Shown here piece after piece: positions 8,095 through 16,760 of a stretch of DNA of 64,000 nucleotides (the first letter of the stretch is position 1; each line of letters opens with the position of its first letter). The stretch spans positions 1 through 64,000 of the forward strand of contig NZ_PJII01000003.1 of assembly GCF_002929215.1 (NCBI RefSeq), in the 5' to 3' direction. Source of the DNA: Arthrobacter sp. ZGTC412. Its GTDB lineage: Bacteria; Actinomycetota; Actinomycetes; Actinomycetales; Micrococcaceae. The translations under genes and the position numbers were made by a program. The notes beneath the pieces were generated by a model. That model was not told where the DNA came from and made no database searches. It saw only the letters and a program-made list of their open reading frames with translations.

Positions 8095-10713
8095 GTGAAG
8101 GCAATCCGCAGGTTTACGGTCCGTACAGTCCTCCCCGAGCCCATCCGGCCGCTGGTCCGGCTGGCGAGTAATTTGCGCTGGTCCTGGCACCGCCCCACCC
8201 GGGAGCTTTTCGCCGGGCTGAACCCGCGGCTTTGGGTGGAAAGCGGTGAGGACCCTGTCGGTTTCCTGGGTTTGGTGAGCCGGGAAGAATTTCAGCAGCT
8301 TGCCGCGAACCAATCCGTGGTGGAACGGGTCCGCGCCGCCGAGGAGGACCTTGACCGGTACCTCGAGCAGCCCCGCTGGTACCAAGGCCTGGGCCCGGAC
8401 GCGCCGGCGTCGATTGCCTACTTCTCCCCCGAATTCGGCATCACCGAAGTCCTCCCCCAGTACTCAGGCGGCCTGGGAATCCTGGCCGGCGACCACCTCA
8501 AGGCTGCCTCGGACCTGGGCGTGCCCCTGATCGGCGTTGGCCTTCTCTACCAGGCTGGATACTTCAAGCAGTCATTGTCCCGGGACGCCTGGCAGGAGGA
8601 AACCTACCCCGTCCTGGATCCGGACGGCCTGCCGCTCACCCTGCTCCGCGAGCCTTCCGGCGACGGCAACGGCCGACCGCTGCAGATCTCCCTGCCTCTC
8701 CCCAACAACCGCCGGCTGCTGGCACACATCTGGCGTGCCGACGTCGGACGCGTCCCGCTGCTGCTCCTGGACTCGAACGTCCCGGGCAACGATGAGGCCG
8801 CGCGCAGTATCACGGACCGTCTCTACGGCGGCGGCGGAGACCACCGGCTGCAGCAGGAGCTGCTGCTCGGCATGGGCGGGGTCAAGGCGCTGCGTGCCTT
8901 CCAGAAGCTCACCGGGACCGGCGCTCCGGAAGTGTTCCACACCAACGAAGGCCACGCAGGATTCCTGGGCATTGAGCGCATCCAGGAACTGATGTCCGGG
9001 GACGAGGCACTGACGTTCGACGAGGCTTTGGCCGTCGGCCGGGCCTCCACCGTTTTCACCACGCACACCCCCGTGCCTGCCGGCATCGACAGGTTTGAGA
9101 TCTCCCAGATCCACCACTTTTTCCAGGCGGGGCTCGCCCCGGCTGTGCCCGTGGACCGGATCCTGGAGCTGGGCCGCGAGAATTACGCCGAGGGCAACCC
9201 CTCGGTGTTCAACATGGCCGTGATGGGCCTGCGGCTGGCGCAGCGGGCCAACGGCGTGGCCAAGCTGCACGGCGAAGTGTCCCGCGGGATGTTCTCTGCG
9301 CTGTGGCCCGGCTTCGACCACTCGGAAGTGCCCATCACCTCCGTGACCAACGGCGTGCACGTGCCCACCTGGGTGGACAGCCGCATCTCACAGTTCGCCC
9401 GGGACCATTTCGGCAGCGAAGCTGAAGCGAACGGCCGCTGGGACCTGGCCTATAACGTCAGCGACGCTGATGTGTGGGAGCTGCGCCGCGAGATGAGGAC
9501 CGCCCTCGTTGAGGACGTCCGCCGCCGGCTGCGGGCTGCGTGGAAGAAACGCGGCGCCGCTGATGCCGGGCTGCGCTGGACGGACAAAGTGCTGGACCCG
9601 GACGTACTCACCATCGGGTTCGCCCGCCGCGTGCCCACCTACAAGCGCCTCACCCTGATGCTGCGCGAACCGGACCGGCTCAAGGCACTCCTCCTGCACA
9701 ACGAGCATCCGATCCAGCTGGTGATTGCCGGCAAGTCCCACCCTGCGGACGACGCCGGTAAGAAGATGATCCAGGACCTTGTCCGTTTCACCGATGACCC
9801 TGAGGTCCGTCACCGCATCGTCTTCCTGCCCAACTACGACATCGCGATGGCACGGACGTTGTTCCCTGGCTGTGACGTGTGGCTGAACAATCCGCTCCGG
9901 CCGCTTGAGGCCTGCGGAACGTCCGGCATGAAGGCTGCGCTTAACGGTTCGCTGAACCTGTCCGTCCTGGACGGTTGGTGGGATGAGATGTACGACGGCG
10001 AGAACGGCTGGGCGATTCCCACGGCCAATAACGACGCATCCCCGGAGGAACGCGACGACATCGAAGCCGCCGCGCTCTACGAACTCCTGGAAACGCAGGT
10101 CGCCCCGCGGTTCTACGGCAGCACCGTTTCGGAAGCAGCCGGAGCTGCGGGTCCGTCGACGTCGGGCGCGGAGAAGGTGCCCACGCACTGGGTGTCCATG
10201 ATCAAGCACACCCTTTCGCACCTCGGCCCGGCGGTTTCAGCCGAGCGCATGCTGCGCGACTACGTGAACATTCTCTACCGCCCGGCAGCGGAGGCGGGCC
10301 GGAGCGCCGGCGCCAACTCCTACTCCCAGGCGCGGCTGCTCGCAGCGTGGACGGCAAAGGTCCGTTCCGCCTGGCCGCAGGTGCACGTGGAGCACGTGGA
10401 CTCGGTGGGAGTCTCCGAGGATCCGCAGATCGGTGACACGCTCCAGGTGAACGCGTACGTGGCGCTGAACAGCCTCACCCCTGATGACGTCAGCGTGGAG
10501 GTGGCCTACGGCAGGGCGGAGGAAAGCGACACCCTCACGGACATCACCGTGGTGGAACTCAAGGTCCAGGAAGACCTGGGCAGCGGCCGGCACCTGTTCA
10601 GCGGCTCCCTGGTGATCGACCGCTCAGGGTCCTTCGGCTACACCGTCCGCGTGTTGCCGAAGCATGATGCGCTGGCGTCGAAGGCCGAGCTGGGCCTGAT
10701 CGTCAACGCATAA
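8095..10713 (+). CDS. glgP: alpha-glucan (glycogen) phosphorylase
   Basis: Releases glucose-1-phosphate from alpha-1,4-glucans using pyridoxal phosphate. The short-form features of the family are present: SNLRWSWH near the N-terminus, IAYFSPEFGITEVLPQYSGG, and the cofactor site in GTSGMKAALNG, with the PLP lysine at about residue 613. The open frame extends 41 codons upstream to 7972, but that stretch has no family likeness. The GTG at 8095 begins the conserved KAIRRFTVRTVLPE segment and gives 872 residues. A GTG at 8086 is an alternative. It is divergent from glgE and followed 33 bp later by a thiamine diphosphate enzyme. Confidence 0.94.
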   Translation: MKAIRRFTVRTVLPEPIRPLVRLASNLRWSWHRPTRELFAGLNPRLWVESGEDPVGFLGLVSREEFQQLAANQSVVERVRAAEEDLDRYLEQPRWYQGLGPDAPASIAYFSPEFGITEVLPQYSGGLGILAGDHLKAASDLGVPLIGVGLLYQAGYFKQSLSRDAWQEETYPVLDPDGLPLTLLREPSGDGNGRPLQISLPLPNNRRLLAHIWRADVGRVPLLLLDSNVPGNDEAARSITDRLYGGGGDHRLQQELLLGMGGVKALRAFQKLTGTGAPEVFHTNEGHAGFLGIERIQELMSGDEALTFDEALAVGRASTVFTTHTPVPAGIDRFEISQIHHFFQAGLAPAVPVDRILELGRENYAEGNPSVFNMAVMGLRLAQRANGVAKLHGEVSRGMFSALWPGFDHSEVPITSVTNGVHVPTWVDSRISQFARDHFGSEAEANGRWDLAYNVSDADVWELRREMRTALVEDVRRRLRAAWKKRGAADAGLRWTDKVLDPDVLTIGFARRVPTYKRLTLMLREPDRLKALLLHNEHPIQLVIAGKSHPADDAGKKMIQDLVRFTDDPEVRHRIVFLPNYDIAMARTLFPGCDVWLNNPLRPLEACGTSGMKAALNGSLNLSVLDGWWDEMYDGENGWAIPTANNDASPEERDDIEAAALYELLETQVAPRFYGSTVSEAAGAAGPSTSGAEKVPTHWVSMIKHTLSHLGPAVSAERMLRDYVNILYRPAAEAGRSAGANSYSQARLLAAWTAKVRSAWPQVHVEHVDSVGVSEDPQIGDTLQVNAYVALNSLTPDDVSVEVAYGRAEESDTLTDITVVELKVQEDLGSGRHLFSGSLVIDRSGSFGYTVRVLPKHDALASKAELGLIVNA

Positions 10714-10746
10714 CAGGCAGGGCCCGAACCACTGCAGGAGGACTCC

Positions 10747-12528
10747 ATGAACGACCGGACTGTGGCTGACCTGATCGTGGAACGGCTCACAACGTGGGGC
10801 GTCAGCCGTGTGTTCGGGTACAGCGGCGACGGGATCAACGGGTTCATGGGTGCCCTCCGCCGTGCGGCGGGACGGGTTGAATTCGTTCAGGCCCGGCACG
10901 AGGAGACCGCTGCTTTTATGGCGGTGGGTCATGCGAAGTACACCGGCGGCGTGGGAGTGGTCACGTCCACGCAGGGGCCGGGCGCCGTGCACCTTCTTAA
11001 TGGCCTTTACGACGCCAAGCTCGACGGCGTGCCTGTGGTGGCCATTGTGGGGCAGCAAAGCAGGACCGTTCTGGGCTCGGCGTATATGCAGGAGATCGAG
11101 CTGACCGTCCTGTTCAAGGACGTGGCAGCCCAGTTCGTGCAGCAGGTCAACGCCCCAGAGCAGCTTCCCATGGTGCTGGACCGCGCGTTCCGCACGGCCA
11201 AGGCCACCTCCTCGCCCTGCGTGGTAATCCTGCCGCACGATATCCAGTCCGCACCCGCACCGGAGCTGGAACAGGAACACGGCGTGGTGGTTACTGCACC
11301 GTCCTGGAGCACGTCCGCAAAGACACCTCGGGAGGAAGACCTGGACGCTGCGGCTGCGATCCTCAACAATGCGCAGCGGGTGGCGCTTCTCGTTGGCCAG
11401 GGCGCCCGGCACGCAGCCGCGGAAGTGGTGGCTGTGGCGGAGCAGCTGGGGGCGGGCATAGCCACGAGCCTCTTGGGCAAGCCTTATATAGACGAGACTT
11501 TGCCCTTCGCCGTGGGCACCATGGGACATCTGGGCACCACCGCCAGCGCCCATCTGCTGGGCAACTGCGATGCGCTGCTGATTGTGGGCTCGAACGATCC
11601 CTGGACCGAGTTTTATCCCCCGCCCGGAGCCGCCAGGGCCGTCCAGATCGATATCGACGAGCGGAAGATCGGCAACCGCTACCCCGTGGAAGTGGGGCTG
11701 GCAGGAGACGCCGCAAACGCCCTCCAGGCCCTTGGTTCGCGGCTCAATCAGCGGCCGCGCGGGCAATGGCGGGAGGACGTCGAACAGGAAGTTACGCGCT
11801 GGCGGGCCCTGGCCGAAGAACGCGCAGCGGTACCTGCCCGGCCAGTGAACCCGGAGCGCGTGGTGCGGGAGCTCAACGGCAGGCTTCCGGCCAACGCCCA
11901 GGTGAGTGTCGACGTCGGCAGTTGCGTCTACTGGTACGCCCGCCAGCTGATACTTCCGCCCGGCGTACCGGCCCACCTCTCAGGGACGCTGGCCAGCATG
12001 GGCTGCTCCATCCCGTACGGCATTGCGGCTAAGCTTGCCCACCCCGACCGGCCGCTGGTGGCACTGTCCGGGGACGGCGCCATGCAGATGTCCGGAATCG
12101 CGGAGCTGGTGACGGTGGCCCACCGCTGGCGGCAGTGGAAGGATCCGCGGTTCGTCGTCTGCGTCTTCAACAATCGGGAACTCACGGAAGTGACGTGGGA
12201 ACAGCGCGAATCCGAGGGCGAGCCGCGGTTCCGGGACAGCCAGGAGCTCCCCGACTTCCCGTTCGCGGGGTACGCCGAACTGCTGGGACTCACAGGCATC
12301 CGGGTGGACGATCCCGAGCTTCTCGGCGATGCCTGGGAGCGGGCGTTCGCGGCTGACCGCCCGGTGGTGATCGAAGTGCTCACCGATCCGGAGGTTCCCC
12401 TCCTGCCGCCCTTCCCGGGAGGCCGGGAGAAGGCGGAGAGCATGCGCAAGGCCCTGGCGGAGGAGCCGGACGGCAGCCGGGCACTGGGCCTGCTGGAAAC
12501 CTATACGGGGCATGAAGAACACCCCTAG
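10747..12528 (+). CDS. thiamine pyrophosphate-requiring enzyme, pyruvate oxidase/acetolactate synthase-like
   Basis: A 593-residue enzyme with the three-domain layout of the PoxB/IlvB family. The N-terminal domain has FGYSGDGINGF and the catalytic-glutamate motif RHEETAAFMA (Glu52). The central domain is a Rossmann-like FAD/cofactor-binding fold. The C-terminal domain has the ThDP motif running from GDGAMQ (about 442) to FNN (about 475). A good ribosome site GGAGGA lies 7 bp before the ATG. The substrate is not certain. A quinone-linked pyruvate oxidase is the commonest guess for this subgroup, but acetolactate synthase-like or oxo-acid decarboxylase activity cannot be excluded. It may be cotranscribed with glgP, and converges on the barstar gene with 17 bp between. 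Confidence 0.85.
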   Translation: MNDRTVADLIVERLTTWGVSRVFGYSGDGINGFMGALRRAAGRVEFVQARHEETAAFMAVGHAKYTGGVGVVTSTQGPGAVHLLNGLYDAKLDGVPVVAIVGQQSRTVLGSAYMQEIELTVLFKDVAAQFVQQVNAPEQLPMVLDRAFRTAKATSSPCVVILPHDIQSAPAPELEQEHGVVVTAPSWSTSAKTPREEDLDAAAAILNNAQRVALLVGQGARHAAAEVVAVAEQLGAGIATSLLGKPYIDETLPFAVGTMGHLGTTASAHLLGNCDALLIVGSNDPWTEFYPPPGAARAVQIDIDERKIGNRYPVEVGLAGDAANALQALGSRLNQRPRGQWREDVEQEVTRWRALAEERAAVPARPVNPERVVRELNGRLPANAQVSVDVGSCVYWYARQLILPPGVPAHLSGTLASMGCSIPYGIAAKLAHPDRPLVALSGDGAMQMSGIAELVTVAHRWRQWKDPRFVVCVFNNRELTEVTWEQRESEGEPRFRDSQELPDFPFAGYAELLGLTGIRVDDPELLGDAWERAFAADRPVVIEVLTDPEVPLLPPFPGGREKAESMRKALAEEPDGSRALGLLETYTGHEEHP

Positions 12529-12545
12529 GGCAGCTGCGGTGATTG

Positions 12546-12902
12546 TTAGAGCAGTACTGCGGTGACCGACAGGTCCTTGCCGGCGTAGCGCTCGGCGTCC
12601 TGGAGGATTTCGCAGATGACCCCGAATGACCGGTCAGCGCGGAAAGGCGCTGCGACCTGCCACAGCACCGTGACCGGCGGGTTGCCGTTGTCCGTGATGC
12701 TGCCCGCGAAGTCATGCAGGGAATCGTTCAAGGCATCAAGGTTGACTCCGTAGTGTTCGGGGAAGTTCAGGACCTCGCCAAAGGCTTCCAGGACTGCCTT
12801 CTTGCTGTCGGCGGCGGGAACCACCAGGCTGCGGCGGCCGGCATCGGCCACCTGTTCCTGCAGTTCTTCCAAGGTCCAGGTCTCGCCGGAGTAGATCTTC
12901 AT
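12546..12902 (-). CDS. barstar family ribonuclease inhibitor
   Basis: A 118-residue acidic, cytoplasmic protein with the barstar fold signature: a central FGEVLNFPEHYGVNLDALNDSL helix-strand region and a C-terminal FRADRSFGVICEILQDAERY region. Barstar-family proteins block guanyl-specific RNases of the barnase/RNase Sa type. Its ATG lies 6 bp after the stop of exactly such a secreted RNase, so this is a toxin with its protective inhibitor, transcribed together with the toxin first. Confidence 0.92.
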   Translation of the reverse strand: MKIYSGETWTLEELQEQVADAGRRSLVVPAADSKKAVLEAFGEVLNFPEHYGVNLDALNDSLHDFAGSITDNGNPPVTVLWQVAAPFRADRSFGVICEILQDAERYAGKDLSVTAVLL

Positions 12903-12908
12903 TGGTGC

Positions 12909-13430
12909 CTAGCTGCCTTCTGCGATGAATCGAAACGTCTCGTAGTGGTCATCCGTGTAGTACTTCTCGCCGCCGTCGCCCGCCACAATGCGCCGCGCTC
13001 CCCGATCTGATTCTCCCGGCGTGGGCACCGTGTATTCCCGGTAGTAGCCCCGGTCCCGCCGCGGCAGGATCCGCTCGAAGTTCCCGAAGGTCTGGTCGTC
13101 CTGGCTGTAGCGGTACGGTCCCCCGGCACGAATGAGGGCGAGGGTCCTGCGGCCTTCAACCGGCAAGGCAGACTCGCGTACCTCCGGCAGGCCGGACGGG
13201 TTGACCTGTGCCTGGGGCTTCGGTGCGGAATCTGCCTTCCCGGGGCCGGCAGCAGCGGGCCCTGTTGCGGGGGAACTCGTTGCGGCACCCGGTGCAGGCG
13301 TGGCACTGGACCCAACCTCCGGCGTCGCACTCTCCGTCAGCTGGCCCAGGATCCCGGTGCCGCCAAAGGCGAGCAGCGCCAGCACCACGAGCGCAGTGAG
13401 CAGCAGGGGCAGGATATTGCGATTGCGCAT
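12909..13430 (-). CDS. secreted guanyl-specific ribonuclease (barnase / RNase Sa family)
   Basis: A 173-residue protein. Residues 1-29 form a hydrophobic signal or anchor segment, and residues 31-80 are an Ala/Pro/Ser-rich linker. From about 80 the domain matches microbial RNases of the N1/T1/Sa group: LPEVRES, then Glu132 in YREYTVPTPG, Arg146-Arg147 in GARRIV and His162 in YYTDDHYETF form the expected Glu/Arg/His catalytic set. It cleaves RNA after guanosine. The long linker behind the membrane segment leaves open whether it is released or stays tethered at the cell surface. A barstar gene follows at once. It lies 19 bp downstream of glgX. Confidence 0.92.
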   Translation of the reverse strand: MRNRNILPLLLTALVVLALLAFGGTGILGQLTESATPEVGSSATPAPGAATSSPATGPAAAGPGKADSAPKPQAQVNPSGLPEVRESALPVEGRRTLALIRAGGPYRYSQDDQTFGNFERILPRRDRGYYREYTVPTPGESDRGARRIVAGDGGEKYYTDDHYETFRFIAEGS

Positions 13431-13449
13431 TGAGTTGTTTCCCGGTGCT

Positions 13450-15567
13450 TCAGGTGCGGTAGATATTGACGGAGTTCGCCTCCACGAGGTCCTTCTCCCC
13501 CGCGGCCACCCTGCTGCCCTGGCGGAGTTCGTGCAGTGGCGTGGTGGTCAGGCGCAGCTCGAACTTCGTGTGCGGGGTGCCCTCGGAAAGGATCCGGGGC
13601 AGCGTGATGTGGACGTCGGAGGTGCTGCCGTTCACCACCACCAGGCCGGCCAGTGTCCCGTCGTCTGAACCGAGCAGGAGTTGCATCACTCGGTGCTGCG
13701 GATCGTTCCACCGTTCCATGGACATTGGCTCCCCGGCCTGGTCGAACCAGTACAGGTAGGACTGCTCATCCCGGACCGGGAAATCGTTGGGCTGCGCGGC
13801 GAGGAACTCCTTGCGCAGGCGGATGTACCGTTTGGTGGTCCGGAGCATCTCCGAGGACTCCGGGGTCCTGGTCCAGTCCAGCCAGGCGATGGCGTTGTCC
13901 TGGCAGTACGCGTTGTTGTTCCCCTGCTGGGTCCGCGCCAGTTCGTCTCCGGCCGTGATCATGGGGATGCCGATGGAAATCAGCAGGGAGGCCATGAGGT
14001 TGCGGCGGGACTGCGCGCGTTTGGCCAGGATGCCGCCGTCTTCGGTGGGGCCTTCAAAACCGTGGTTGTAGCTGCGGTTGTCGCCGTGGCCGTCCCGGTT
14101 CTGCTCACCGTTCGCCTCGTTGTGTTTGCGATCGTAGGAGACGAGGTCGTTCAGGGTGAAGCCGTCGTGGGCCGTGATGTAGTTGACCGAGGCAAGCCTG
14201 GTGCGGCCGGACGCCGCAAAGAGGGCTGCGGAACCGGACACCACATCCGCGAGCCTGGCCACGGATCCGCCTTGCCCGCCGGATTCAAGGGAAGCGCGGT
14301 CGGCCAGCCAGAATGAGCGCACGGCGTCACGGAAGTGGTCGTTCCAGTCCGCCCATCCGGCCGGAAAACGCCCGGTCTGCCAGCCGCCATAGCCAATATC
14401 CCAGGGTTCGGCGATCAGCTTCACGTCGGACAGGACGGGGTCCGCCGCAATGGCAGCCAGGAACGGGTGCCGGGGGTCGAACTCGTTGGCATCGTTGCGG
14501 CAGAGCGTCACGGCAAGGTCGAACCGGAAGCCGTCCACGTGGAACTCGTCCACCCAGTGGCGCAGGGAGTCGACCACCAGCTGGACCACCCGGGGCTCAG
14601 CAAAGTTCAGGCTGTTGCCGCAACCCGTGGTGTCCACGTACTTGCCGTTCCCGTCCGTCCGGTAGTACGTGTCCTCCCCCAGCCCGCGGAAGCTCAGGGC
14701 CTGCCCGTCCGGCCCGCCTTCTGCGGTGTGGTTGTACACAACGTCCAGGATGACTTCCAGCCCTGCGGCATGGAGCGCTTTGACCATTCCCTTGAACTCG
14801 TCCTGGATGGCCTGGGGTCCCGCTTCCTGGGCCGCTTTAGTGGCGTAGCCGGGGTGCGGGGCGAAAAAGGCTGCCGTGTTGTAACCCCAGTAGTTGGTCA
14901 GTCCCAGGTCCTGCAGGTGCGGCTCATCAAGGTGGAAGTGCACGGGCAACAGCTGGACGGCCGTGATTCCGAGGCTCTTCAGGTGTTCAATAATGGCTGG
15001 GTGCGCCATGCCGGCGTAGGTGCCCCGCAGCTCCCGGGGCAGGTCGGGGTGGAGCATGCTCTGGCCGCGGACGTGGGCCTCGTAGATGATGGTGTCGCGC
15101 CATTCCAGGCGGAGCCGCGCGTCCGATCCCCAGTCAAAGTCGCTGGCCATCCTGACACTGGTCAGGAATCCGTCGCGCTGGTCCACTGCCCGGCCGTAGG
15201 GGTCTAGCAGCAGCGGCTGGCCGCCGTCGTCGCTAACGTCCTGGGTGGGCACGGCAAGCGGCAACGACTGTTCGGTTGCTGCCGGGCGGAACCCGTACCG
15301 GGAGCCGTAAGGCAGGTGGTCCACGATTCCGTGATGGACGCCGTGGGTGACGTTGGGCAGCGCCTGTACGCTCCAGTCCTCGCCCGGGGCCCGATAGACG
15401 ATTTCCAAACTTCGCACCCCGGGGGCGTAGCAGGCCACATTGGCGCGGGCGCCCGGCCTGGTCCCGTTTCCGGCTGGACCCGCGGCCACATCCGCGCGCG
15501 GGACAGTGACACCGAGTGGAAGGGCCGTTGAGGCGTCCGTGGTGGAAGCAGTGTCGAAGAGCGGCAT
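13450..15567 (-). CDS. glgX: glycogen debranching enzyme GlgX/TreX
   Basis: A GH13 isoamylase-type enzyme of about 705 residues that removes alpha-1,6 branches from glycogen or phosphorylase limit dextrin. Features: an N-terminal CBM48-like domain; YNHTAEG; the nucleophile Asp in VDGFRFDLAVTL; the acid Glu in LIAEPWDIGYGGWQ; and ITAHDGFTLNDLVSYDRKHNEANGE, which is typical of GlgX. Three start codons lie close together (GTG 15576, ATG 15573, ATG 15567). The ATG at 15567 sits 6 bases after an AGGTG ribosome site and is preferred. It completes the degradative arm with glgP. TreX in trehalose clusters is the same family, but no treY or treZ is in the window. Confidence 0.94.
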   Translation of the reverse strand: MPLFDTASTTDASTALPLGVTVPRADVAAGPAGNGTRPGARANVACYAPGVRSLEIVYRAPGEDWSVQALPNVTHGVHHGIVDHLPYGSRYGFRPAATEQSLPLAVPTQDVSDDGGQPLLLDPYGRAVDQRDGFLTSVRMASDFDWGSDARLRLEWRDTIIYEAHVRGQSMLHPDLPRELRGTYAGMAHPAIIEHLKSLGITAVQLLPVHFHLDEPHLQDLGLTNYWGYNTAAFFAPHPGYATKAAQEAGPQAIQDEFKGMVKALHAAGLEVILDVVYNHTAEGGPDGQALSFRGLGEDTYYRTDGNGKYVDTTGCGNSLNFAEPRVVQLVVDSLRHWVDEFHVDGFRFDLAVTLCRNDANEFDPRHPFLAAIAADPVLSDVKLIAEPWDIGYGGWQTGRFPAGWADWNDHFRDAVRSFWLADRASLESGGQGGSVARLADVVSGSAALFAASGRTRLASVNYITAHDGFTLNDLVSYDRKHNEANGEQNRDGHGDNRSYNHGFEGPTEDGGILAKRAQSRRNLMASLLISIGIPMITAGDELARTQQGNNNAYCQDNAIAWLDWTRTPESSEMLRTTKRYIRLRKEFLAAQPNDFPVRDEQSYLYWFDQAGEPMSMERWNDPQHRVMQLLLGSDDGTLAGLVVVNGSTSDVHITLPRILSEGTPHTKFELRLTTTPLHELRQGSRVAAGEKDLVEANSVNIYRT

Positions 15568-15604
15568 AACCATCACCTAAAATATTAGCCGCCAAGGGCA
15601 CATT

Positions 15605-15639
15605 GCCTGCCTACGCGCCGCAGTGGCGCCCAGGCAGGC
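15605..15639 (-). terminator. possible terminator after rlmB
   Basis: An inverted repeat (GCCTGCCT ... AGGCAGGC, with an inner GCGCC/GGCGC) lies between the rlmB stop and the glgX start on the same strand. The stem is strong but no U-tract follows it, so termination is likely but not certain. Confidence 0.5.
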
Positions 15640-15670
15640 CTGGAAACGGAACCTTGTTACTGTGCCGTGC

Positions 15671-16660
15671 TTATTTAGCCGCGCGCTGGCGGGATACTTC
15701 GTACAGCGAGATGCCCACTGCCATGGAGGCGTTGAGGGATTCCATTGCCGAGTCGATGGGGATCGAAACGATCTGGTCGCAGTTCTCCCGGACCAGGCGG
15801 CTGAGTCCCTTGCCTTCAGAGCCCACCACAATGCACACCGGTTCGGTGGCGAGGGTGAGGTCGGGAAGTGAAACGTCGCCGTCTCCGTCAAGGCCCAGGA
15901 CAAAGATGCCCATGTTCTTGAACTGCTTCAGCGCACTGTTGAGGTTGGACGCGCGTGCCACCGGTACCCGGACCGCTGCCCCTGCGCTGGTTTTCCACGC
16001 GGAGGCGGTGACGCCCACCGAACGGCGTTCGGGGACAATCACGCCGTGGCCGCTGAAGGCGGAGACGGAGCGGATGATTGCACCCAAATTGCGGGGATCG
16101 GTGATGCCGTCCAGCGCCACGAAGAGTGGGGCGTTGGGGACGTGCCCCTTCTTCCACTTATCCACCGTTTCTTCGGCGAGGTCGTAGGCGTCCTGGTACT
16201 CGTACGGCGGGATCTGCAGGACCAGGCCCTGGTGGACGGCTTCGTCAGTCATCCGGTCCAGTTCGGGCTTGCCGGTTTCCAGCAGCGGGATGCCGCGTTC
16301 GGCGGCGATCTTCAGGGATTCCTTGACCCGGTCATCCATTTCGATGCGGATGGCGATGTGCAGGGCCTTGGCCGGGATGCCGGCCCGGAGCGCTTCAACC
16401 ACGGAGTTCCGGCCCGTGACCACTTCCTCCGTAGCCCGCCCCTTGGGGCCGGACTTGGCTGCGCCGGCGCTGCGCGCGCCCGTGCCGCGCTTGGCCGCAG
16501 AACGCTCGGCGAGCTGCTTGGACTTGTGCGCTTTGTGGTAGGGACGGTCCTCCGCCTTGGGCGTGGGGCCCTTGCCTTCGAGGGCCTTGCGGCCGTGGCC
16601 ACCGGTTCCGATGGTTGGGCCCTTCTTCGCTTTAACCGATCGGCGACCATTGTTGGCCAT
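15671..16660 (-). CDS. rlmB: 23S rRNA (guanosine-2'-O-)-methyltransferase RlmB (SPOUT/TrmH family)
   Basis: A 329-residue protein. The first 90 residues are a Lys/Arg/Gly-rich tail, common in actinobacterial RlmB. Then comes a substrate-binding domain starting GRNSVVEALRAG, and the SpoU methyltransferase domain with the three family motifs: ALDGITDPRNLGAIIRS, CIVVGSEGKGLSRLV and the knot segment VSIPIDSAMESLNASMA. The last of these binds S-adenosylmethionine. The family 2'-O-methylates a guanosine in domain V of 23S rRNA. It lies downstream of cysS in the same direction, as in many actinobacteria. The gap to cysS is 100 bp, so it may have its own promoter. Confidence 0.93.
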   Translation of the reverse strand: MANNGRRSVKAKKGPTIGTGGHGRKALEGKGPTPKAEDRPYHKAHKSKQLAERSAAKRGTGARSAGAAKSGPKGRATEEVVTGRNSVVEALRAGIPAKALHIAIRIEMDDRVKESLKIAAERGIPLLETGKPELDRMTDEAVHQGLVLQIPPYEYQDAYDLAEETVDKWKKGHVPNAPLFVALDGITDPRNLGAIIRSVSAFSGHGVIVPERRSVGVTASAWKTSAGAAVRVPVARASNLNSALKQFKNMGIFVLGLDGDGDVSLPDLTLATEPVCIVVGSEGKGLSRLVRENCDQIVSIPIDSAMESLNASMAVGISLYEVSRQRAAK

Positions 16661-16760
16661 TGTGTTCCACCCTTGATTGTGTTGACTGAGTCTGCCTACC
16701 AGTCTACTGAATCAAGTAAAATCGCCTGACCCGGGATTGCCCGTGGAAAAAATTCCCCGT

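Noticed and set aside
10624-11976. A 450-codon minus-strand frame opposite the thiamine enzyme
   Set aside because: The plus-strand gene has a ribosome site and ThDP motifs. The shadow frame has none.
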